A stretch of DNA of 6,964 bases from Spirochaetaceae bacterium (lineage in GTDB: Bacteria; Spirochaetota; Spirochaetia; SZUA-6; Fen-1364), in the NCBI GenBank assembly GCA_003170115.1, contig PMZS01000220.1, positions 527-7,490 on the forward strand. Reading direction: 5' to 3'. The stretch's first letter is position 1. The number at the start of each line of letters is the position of its first letter. Positions 1 through 6,019 of this stretch are shown here, piece by piece. The position numbers and the translations under genes were made by a program. The notes under the pieces are model-generated. The model was not told the origin of the DNA. It saw nothing but the letters and a program-made list of their open reading frames with translations, and ran no database searches.

Positions 1-6
1 AAAATT

Positions 7-972
7 GTGTTAAGCATTGGCATTAAGGAATTGTTGGATTCGGGCGTCCATTTCGGGCACCAGACAAAGCGGTGGGATCCGCGGATGAAAAAGTACATCT
101 TCGCGGAGCGGAACGGCATCCACATCATCGATCTGCAGAAGACGATCGTCGCGATCAAGGACGCCTACGAGGCGGTCCGCAAAACGGTGCTGGCCGGCAA
201 GACCGTGCTTTTCGTCGGCACCAAAAAGCAGGCCCAGCAGACAGTTGAGCGAGAGGCGAAACGTTGCGGGATGTTCTTCGTGAACAACCGCTGGCTGGGG
301 GGCATGATCACGAACTTCGCCACGATCAAGAAGTCCCTCCTCCGGCTGAAGAAGCTGGAGAAGATGGAGGTCGACGGCACCTTTGAGAACCTCACCAAGA
401 AGGAAATCGCGCGACTCATGAAGGAGCGCACCCAGCTGGAGAGGAACCTGGGCGGCATCAAGGAAATGAAGGAGCTGCCGGGCATCGTGTTCATCATCGA
501 CACGCGCAAGGAGTCGATTGCCGTTACCGAGGCGCGCAAGGTGAACGTTCCGATTGTCGCGGTCGTGGACACAAACTGCAACCCGGAGGGCATCACCTTC
601 CCGATTCCGGGCAACGATGATGCGATCAGGGCCATCAACCTTTTCGCCCAGATCATTGCCAACGCCGTCATCGAGGCGGAAAATGAGGTAGGCCTCGAGG
701 TAGTGGAAACGCTCCAGGAGGAGAAGGGCGAAGAGGTGTTCGCGGAGGCAATCGACAAGGGCGAGTTCGCGGCCCAGTCGAAGTACGACCAGGAAGAGGT
801 GGAGAAGGTTCCCGTGGCAGCCGTCATCGGAGCGGCAACAGACGAGGCAGCCACTGGTTTTACCGATAAGGATTACTCGAACTACAATCCTGACGAGGCG
901 GGCAAAAAGGAAGAGACGACAGCTTCCCTCGAAGAACCCGAAATTGACGAAGAAAAGCTGTACAAGGAGTAA
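7..972 (+). CDS. rpsB: 30S ribosomal protein S2 (start at or just beyond window edge)
   Basis: Ribosomal protein S2 of the small subunit, needed for S1 docking and translation initiation. The N-terminal family motif ELLDSGVHFGHQ is at residues 8-19, followed by RWDPRMKKYIF and NGIHIIDLQKT. The NNRWLGGMITNF block and the helical region rich in K, E and L (about 105-150) follow, and then IDTRKE and the VPIVAVVDTNCNPEGI block near the end of the globular fold. The core ends near residue 236. Residues 237-321 form an extra tail with about 26 acidic and 9 basic residues, which E. coli S2 (241 aa) lacks. The frame is open through base 1, and GTG at base 7 has no room for a visible ribosome binding site. 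Many S2 proteins have a few more N-terminal residues, so the true start may lie upstream of the window. The stop is TAA. Twelve bases separate it from tsf, the classical partner gene. Confidence 0.97.
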   Translation: MLSIGIKELLDSGVHFGHQTKRWDPRMKKYIFAERNGIHIIDLQKTIVAIKDAYEAVRKTVLAGKTVLFVGTKKQAQQTVEREAKRCGMFFVNNRWLGGMITNFATIKKSLLRLKKLEKMEVDGTFENLTKKEIARLMKERTQLERNLGGIKEMKELPGIVFIIDTRKESIAVTEARKVNVPIVAVVDTNCNPEGITFPIPGNDDAIRAINLFAQIIANAVIEAENEVGLEVVETLQEEKGEEVFAEAIDKGEFAAQSKYDQEEVEKVPVAAVIGAATDEAATGFTDKDYSNYNPDEAGKKEETTASLEEPEIDEEKLYKE

Positions 973-980
973 GAGGGAAG
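973..980 (+). promoter_or_regulatory. ribosome binding site of tsf
   Basis: The purine run GAGGGAAG starts directly after the rpsB stop codon. Its AGGGA core (974-978) lies six bases before the ATG of tsf at 985, a standard Shine-Dalgarno distance, and fixes that start. Confidence 0.7.
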
Positions 981-984
981 TTCC

Positions 985-1821
985 ATGGAGATCAAGGCGA
1001 CCGAAGTGAAAAGGCTCCGGGAGAAGACCGGGGCAGGGATGATGGACTGCAAGAACGCGCTGGCCAAGGCGGAGGGGGATTTCGACAAGGCTGAGCGGCT
1101 GCTCAAGGAACAGGGGCTCGCCGCGGCCGTGAAGAAAAGCGATCGCGTCACCAACAGCGGCAAGATCTTCTCACGGATCCTCCCCGACAAGGGGATCCTG
1201 CTTGAGCTTACGAGCGAGACTGACTTCGTGGCACGCAACAGCCTCTTCCAGGAGCTCGGAAACAAGCTCCTCGACAAGGTCGCGGCGCAGAATCTCACCG
1301 CCCCCACGGACGAGCTCCACCTCATGGTGAAGGAAACAATCGGAACCATCAAGGAGAACATGCAGCTGCGTCGGATTCTCGCGCTGCCGGTCCCCCCCGC
1401 CGACGCACTGGTGGAGTACATCCACGATGACCGCATCGGGGTCATCCTGCGCTTCGCCGTGGCCGATCCGAAGGCGAAGGACAACCCGAGGGTGAAGGAA
1501 GTCATGTTCGACTGTGCCCTGCACGCGGCGGCGTTCGCACCCCTGTTCCTCTCACGGGACAAGGTGAGCCCCGCGTTCCTCAAGGAGCAGGAAGAAATCT
1601 TCACGAAGCAGGCGGAGAACCTCGGCAAGCCGGCCAACGTCGTGCAGGGGATCATCAAGGGCAAGGTGTCGAAGCTCCTTTCCGAGATCTGCCTCCTTGA
1701 CCAGCCGTTCGTGAAGGACGACAAGCGCAAGGTCTCGAAAGTGCTTGAGGATCTCTCGAAAGAGGTAGGGACGAAGATTGAGCTTGTGCAGTACGCCTAC
1801 ATGAAGCTTGGCGCAGAATAG
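985..1821 (+). CDS. tsf: translation elongation factor Ts
   Basis: Nucleotide exchange factor for EF-Tu in the cytoplasm: it ejects GDP so EF-Tu can reload GTP and aminoacyl-tRNA. The protein is 278 aa, close to the 283 aa of E. coli EF-Ts, so it looks full length. The N-terminal UBA-like domain (about 1-55) carries the first family signature LREKTGAGMMDCKNAL at residues 11-26. The second signature, ELTSETDFVAR, is at 74-84 and contains the TDFV residues that contact EF-Tu; Thr76 stands where the usual pattern has Asn. The remainder fits the core and C-terminal EF-Ts domains, including a helical KEQEEIFTKQAE segment. The start is ATG with a good ribosome binding site, 12 bases behind rpsB. 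It ends in TAG, 39 bases before frr. In many bacteria pyrH follows tsf; here it does not. Confidence 0.98.
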   Translation: MEIKATEVKRLREKTGAGMMDCKNALAKAEGDFDKAERLLKEQGLAAAVKKSDRVTNSGKIFSRILPDKGILLELTSETDFVARNSLFQELGNKLLDKVAAQNLTAPTDELHLMVKETIGTIKENMQLRRILALPVPPADALVEYIHDDRIGVILRFAVADPKAKDNPRVKEVMFDCALHAAAFAPLFLSRDKVSPAFLKEQEEIFTKQAENLGKPANVVQGIIKGKVSKLLSEICLLDQPFVKDDKRKVSKVLEDLSKEVGTKIELVQYAYMKLGAE

Positions 1822-1833
1822 CATCTTCAGGGG

Positions 1834-1848
1834 GCGCTGAAAAAGCGC
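1834..1848 (+). other. small hairpin upstream of the frr ribosome binding site
   Basis: GCGCT (1834-1838) pairs with AGCGC (1844-1848) around a GAAAA loop, a five-base-pair stem. It lies in the 39-base tsf-frr gap and ends directly before the GGAGG of frr. It has no following T run, so it is not an intrinsic terminator. It could modulate frr translation, or be chance in GC-rich DNA. Confidence 0.35.
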
Positions 1849-1853
1849 GGAGG
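1849..1853 (+). promoter_or_regulatory. ribosome binding site of frr
   Basis: A perfect GGAGG lies seven bases before the ATG at 1861. It is the strongest Shine-Dalgarno match in the window and sets the frr start. Confidence 0.85.
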
Positions 1854-1860
1854 TTCTCCT

Positions 1861-2417
1861 ATGACGAGGGACAAGATCAGGAGCCAGGCAGATGAGAGGA
1901 TGAAGAAAAGCATCCACTCCCTGCAGGACGAGTTCAAGACCCTGCGCGGGAGCAGGGCCTCTCAGTCCCTGTTTGAGAAGATCAGGGTGGAGTACTACGG
2001 CAACAAGGTTCCCCTGAACCAGGTGGCCACGCTGTCCATCCCCGAGGCACGCCTGGTGATCATCCAGCCCTGGGACCGGTCCGTGCTCCCCGAGATCGAG
2101 AAGGCAATCCAGAAATCAGAGCTCTCGGTGAACCCGAACAATGACGGAAAGGTCATCCGGATCAACATCCCGCCCCTCACGGAGGATCGGCGCAAGGAGC
2201 TCGTAAAGCTCACGAAGAACACCGCCGAGCAGTCCCGCGTCTCGGTGCGGAATGTCCGCAGGGATGCCAATGAGGAAATCAAGAAGGCGAAATCCGATTC
2301 GGAGCTGTCGGAGGACGAGGCGAAAAAGGCGGGCGACGAGATCCAGAAGCTCACCGACAAGTATATCGAGGAAATCAACGCGCTCCTCGAAGCCAAGGAA
2401 AAGGAAATTCTCGAGGT

Positions 2418-2421
<4 letters not shown>
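1861..2421 (+). CDS. frr: ribosome recycling factor
   Basis: Ribosome recycling factor (RRF), which with EF-G splits post-termination ribosomes. It is 186 aa against 185 in E. coli, so complete. Domain I is the three-helix bundle formed by the N-terminal helix (about 1-29) and the two C-terminal helices (about 105-186). Domain II (about 31-104) carries VEYYGNKVPLNQVA, ARLVIIQPWD and the NPNNDGKVIRINIPPLTEDRR block, all family hallmarks. The conserved VRNVRRDAN stretch (129-137) contains the arginines that contact 23S rRNA in known RRFs. The C-terminus is strongly charged and helical, as usual. The start is ATG after GGAGG. The TGA stop overlaps the GTG start of uppS by four bases. The frr-uppS-cdsA order is widespread in bacteria. 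Confidence 0.98.
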
Positions 2422-3133
<712 letters not shown>

Positions 3134-3137
<4 letters not shown>

Positions 3138-3991
3138 ACTGGAAGGGCTTTCTCAGCAGGATCGTTCTCGTCGGCGTGGCGTTCCCGGTGTTCGCCGTCC
3201 TGATCTTCGTTCTTCCCCAGTTTCATCATCTCGGTGTCAACATCATCGTGGTCTTCGGCACGATCACCGGGTCCTTCGAGATGGCAGCCCTCTTCCAGGC
3301 AAGGAAGATTCCCACCTCTTCCGTGCTCGCGCCCGTTCTGGCGGCCGGTTTTCCAATCGGGGCGTACTTCGAGGTGTCGGGATATCTCCCTCCGGCATGG
3401 CTGGGAATCTGGTTGCCCGTGGCGGTAGGAATCCTCCTCGTCCGGGCCGTCTTCTTCCGCGGGGGGAGGAAGCTGACGACCGTCCTTGGGTACGCCTCCT
3501 CTTCCATGTTCACCTTCTTCTACCCGGGTTTTTTTCTCGCCTGGATCGTGAGGCTCTCCGGACTGCCTGACCCTTCTCTCAGCATTCTATTCTTCCTGTG
3601 TCTCGTCTTTGGCAACGACATGTCCGCCTACTTTGCCGGAAGCCTCTGGGGGGCCTCCACCCGTCTGAAGCTGGAGGTCAGCCCCAGGAAAAGCATCCTG
3701 GGTTTCTCCGCGGGACTCCTGGGCTCCCTCATCGTCGTCGGCCTGTTCGCGGTCGTCACTCCGGGTTTTCCGCGATTCGGCATCCCGGCGCGGCTGGCTC
3801 TCGGCCTCTGTGCCGGTGTGACAGTCATCCTTGGAGATCTTCTGGAAAGCGGTATGAAGCGGTCTGCCGGCGTGAAGGATTCAGGAGGCGTCATTCCGGG
3901 CCGCGGGGGCATGCTCGACTCGGTAGATTCGATGATATTCACCGCCCCTCTTTTCTACTATTTTATCCTGTTGACAGCATCGCAGTCGTGA
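3134..3991 (+). CDS. cdsA: phosphatidate cytidylyltransferase (CDP-diglyceride synthase)
   Basis: Integral membrane enzyme that turns phosphatidic acid and CTP into CDP-diacylglycerol and diphosphate, the branch point of phospholipid synthesis. It is 285 aa with about eight hydrophobic segments, beginning at IVLVGVAFPVFAVLIFVLP (residues 10-28). The C-terminal signature runs from Ser239 to Asp265: SGMKRSAGVKDSGG, then VIPGRGGMLDSVD. It keeps the Lys-Arg, Lys248-Asp249 and Asp262/Asp265 positions. Two usually fixed residues differ: the His of PGHGG is Arg257 and the Arg of DR.D is Ser263. The GTG start at 3134 overlaps the uppS stop (GTGA) with a run of seven G just upstream. An in-frame ATG at 3011 would add 41 residues read out of frame through uppS, so I reject it. 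A 26-base gap precedes rseP. Confidence 0.94.
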
Positions 3992-4014
3992 TGCGCGCAA
4001 CGAAGGGACATTAG
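3991..4014 (+). other. seven-codon mini-ORF between cdsA and rseP
   Basis: ATG at 3991 overlaps the cdsA stop (TGATG) and opens a seven-codon frame (MRATKGH) that ends in TAG at 4012, in the same frame as rseP and four bases before its ATG. It may let ribosomes pass from cdsA to rseP by stepwise re-initiation, or be chance. Its own start has no clear ribosome binding site. Confidence 0.2.
4003..4008 (+). promoter_or_regulatory. ribosome binding site of rseP
   Basis: AAGGGA lies nine bases before the ATG at 4018. A second AGGGA (4013-4017) touches the start codon and is too close to act. An in-frame TAG at 4012 rules out any longer N-terminus, so 4018 is the earliest possible start. Confidence 0.65.
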
Positions 4015-4017
4015 GGA

Positions 4018-5379
4018 ATGGTGATTCTTATCGGGCTTGCCGGTCTGGGCCTCATGGTGTTTGTCCATGAGCTGGGGCACTTTGTCGCCGCCAAGATGAA
4101 TGGCGTGGATGTGGAGGTGTTCTCGCTCGGGTGGGGCCCCCGGCTCGCAGGTTTCCGCCATCGAGGGACCTCGTACCAGATTTCGTGGTTTCCGATCGGC
4201 GGTTTCTGCAAGATGAAGGGTGAGATGGTTCCGGGGATCGCGGGCGGGGCCGCGGGGACGCCGCCGGTGCCCGAGAAAGGTTCGTTTCTTGCCGCTCCAC
4301 CCTGGCGCCGAATTGTCATCTACGTTTTTGGGCCCCTCTTCAACCTCGTTTTTGCCATGGTTGCATTCGCCCTCATCTGGGGGATCGGATTCCGGATTCC
4401 TTCTCCGGACAACCGAGTGGTCCTCGCTACCGACTACACGCTGGATTCGTTTCCGCAAAAGCCCCCTGCCACCACTGCCGGGCTGAGGACCGGTGATCGG
4501 GTCACGGAGATCGACGGGCTGCCCGTGGAGAAATTCCAGGACATTCTTGAGTCGGTTTCCATCTCGCCGGGGACGGCATTGCGCATCACCGTTCAGCGCG
4601 GCGGTGCGGGAACGCAGACTCTCACCGTTACCCCGCAACTGGACAAGGAGACCGGCGCCGGCAGGATAGGAATCTATGCCTGGGTCGATCCGCTCGTCCG
4701 ATCGGTTGCATCGGGGAGTGCCGCGGCGATCGGCGGGCTTCTCCCGGGGGACCGCATCATCGAAACCGACGGCCGGCCCGTCAACAATACGATGGACCTG
4801 TTCCAGGCTCTCGCGCCCCGGCCGGCGAAGCTGCCGATCACGTACGAGCGCGCAGGAAGGCGGGAAACCGCGACGCTGGTTTTCGTATACGATGAGAAGG
4901 GGAGCCCCAATCTCGGGATCGGCTTCGCCTTCGAGATCTATCGATCGCCGCGGCTCGGCCTCGGGGGGGCGCTGAAAAAGAGCGCCGAGGAAACGTGGAG
5001 CACGGTAACGCTGACGGTGAAAGGCATCGGCCTTCTCTTCCAGGGCATCAACGTCCGCAACGCCGTTGCGGGGCCGCTGGGTATTACCTCTGCGATCGGG
5101 AACACCGCGACGAGCGGGTTCCAGATGGGTGTCGGCGCGGGCCTCGTTTCCCTGTTCCGGCTCTTGTCGCTGCTCAGCGTCGTGCTCTTTCTGATGAACC
5201 TGCTCCCCATCCCGGCAATGGACGGCGGCCAGATCGTCCTCCTTCTGATCGAAGTCCTGCGTGGCCGGCCGGTGCGCCCGAGCCTGACGTGGCGTCTGCA
5301 GATGATCGGGTTTACCCTCATGATCAGCTTGTTCCTCCTCGTCACGTTGAACGATATCCTGCGGATGTCGGGACGATGA
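4018..5379 (+). CDS. rseP: site-2 (RseP-type) intramembrane zinc metalloprotease
   Basis: M50-family protease of the cytoplasmic membrane that cuts substrates within the bilayer; E. coli RseP releases sigma-E by cleaving RseA and also removes leftover signal peptides. At 453 aa it matches E. coli RseP (450). The zinc motif HELGH is at residues 17-21 in the first transmembrane segment, followed by FSLGWGPRL and the WFPIGGFCKMKGE hairpin. Two PDZ domains follow: about 140-203 (AGLRTGDRVTEIDGLPV) and about 222-290 (GGLLPGDRIIETDGRPV). The third metal ligand is Asp402 in NLLPIPAMDGGQ (394-405); the usual His after DGG is Gln. A hydrophobic C-terminal helix ends the protein. The native substrate is not identifiable here: no sigma or anti-sigma gene is present. 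dxr, often next to rseP, is absent. The next gene begins four bases downstream. Confidence 0.96.
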   Translation: MVILIGLAGLGLMVFVHELGHFVAAKMNGVDVEVFSLGWGPRLAGFRHRGTSYQISWFPIGGFCKMKGEMVPGIAGGAAGTPPVPEKGSFLAAPPWRRIVIYVFGPLFNLVFAMVAFALIWGIGFRIPSPDNRVVLATDYTLDSFPQKPPATTAGLRTGDRVTEIDGLPVEKFQDILESVSISPGTALRITVQRGGAGTQTLTVTPQLDKETGAGRIGIYAWVDPLVRSVASGSAAAIGGLLPGDRIIETDGRPVNNTMDLFQALAPRPAKLPITYERAGRRETATLVFVYDEKGSPNLGIGFAFEIYRSPRLGLGGALKKSAEETWSTVTLTVKGIGLLFQGINVRNAVAGPLGITSAIGNTATSGFQMGVGAGLVSLFRLLSLLSVVLFLMNLLPIPAMDGGQIVLLLIEVLRGRPVRPSLTWRLQMIGFTLMISLFLLVTLNDILRMSGR

Positions 5380-5383
5380 ACTG

Positions 5384-6019
5384 ATGACGACGGCCCAGCG
5401 GCACATTGCCTGTTTCTGTGAGACAACCTTCGACGCGGATCTCCCCACCAGCGCGGATATGGGCGCGGATCCGGAAATCGAGCAGCTCATCCTCGACGGG
5501 AGCTTCATGTCTCTCACCTGTCCCGGCTGCGGAAAGCGGCTCACGCCGGAATACCCATTCCGTCTCACGGGAGTGAGCGGCTTCGGGGATCTGTTCCTGG
5601 TGCCGGAGACCGATCGCGGCGCCTACGAACGGAACACGCTTGGATACGAGACGGGTTCTCCCGGCAGGATCGCGATCGGCTTTCCCGAGCTCCAGGAGAA
5701 GGTGCTCATTGCCGGCCTCGGTCTTGACGACAGGGTCATTGAAATCATGAAGTATTATCTCCTTACCGGCTCGACATCCGCGGCGGACGGGGAGCAGGAG
5801 AAGGAAGTCGGGATCGTCTACCGGGGGAAAGAGTCCACGCGGCACGTGTTCAATATCATCGGGATGAAGGAAGGCGAGATCGGCGTTGCGCGCCTGGCGG
5901 AAGAGCTGTACGGGCGCATCGCCTCGGACGTGGAGACGCGCGTGAAGGAGGACCCGTTCCAGGATTTCTGCGCGCCCCCGTGGGTGTCACTGAGAAGGAT
6001 CACGGGAGCCTCCGTGTGA
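5384..6019 (+). CDS. CpXC-domain-like cysteine protein of unknown function
   Basis: A 211-residue soluble protein with no signal peptide or membrane segment, so probably cytoplasmic. The N-terminal part resembles the CpXC domain: a first cysteine pair CFC (residues 10-12), an acidic linker with DPEIEQLILDGSFMSLTC, then a second pair CPGCG (46-50) followed by a hydrophobic PEYPF. Four such cysteines would suit a zinc site, but the first pair is CxC, not the usual CPxC. The rest (about 60-211) has no motif I recognise; it is mixed alpha/beta by composition and contains a charged segment, KEGEIGVARLAEELYGRI, near 165-182. The ATG lies four bases after the rseP stop with only a weak GGGA (5370-5373), which suggests coupling to rseP. 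The stop overlaps the next gene by four bases. The function is unknown; family membership is judged by eye. Confidence 0.75.
   Translation: MTTAQRHIACFCETTFDADLPTSADMGADPEIEQLILDGSFMSLTCPGCGKRLTPEYPFRLTGVSGFGDLFLVPETDRGAYERNTLGYETGSPGRIAIGFPELQEKVLIAGLGLDDRVIEIMKYYLLTGSTSAADGEQEKEVGIVYRGKESTRHVFNIIGMKEGEIGVARLAEELYGRIASDVETRVKEDPFQDFCAPPWVSLRRITGASV
6016..6019 (+). other. GTGA stop-start overlap, CpXC/WD40
   Basis: The third GTGA junction of the window, here within GTGTGA (6014-6019). GTG at 6014 is the last codon of the upstream gene and GTG at 6016 the start of the next. Ribosome binding must come from GGGAG (6004-6008, seven bases upstream) or from coupling. Confidence 0.6.

Noticed and set aside
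882..1730. A 282-codon minus-strand frame opposite rpsB and tsf
   Set aside because: Ser- and Arg-rich low-complexity translation, a shadow of tsf; no family resemblance.
1830..1845. A 16-base identity with 4966-4981 inside rseP
   Set aside because: The second copy encodes an ordinary Gly-Gly-Ala-Leu-Lys-Lys stretch of RseP. With only two copies, one coding, in GC-rich DNA, chance is the simplest explanation.
3971..3976. A perfect TTGACA that could be a -35 box before rseP
   Set aside because: It is within the cdsA coding sequence, and no -10-like hexamer lies about 17 bases downstream, where the DNA reads CG-rich. An internal rseP promoter is not supported.
3958..5568. A 536-codon open frame on the minus strand opposite rseP
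   Set aside because: It is longer than the real gene, but the product is rich in Arg, Asp, Glu and Pro with no recognisable motif, and it mirrors a clear RseP with catalytic residues. Long antisense frames are expected where GC-rich codon bias removes stop codons.
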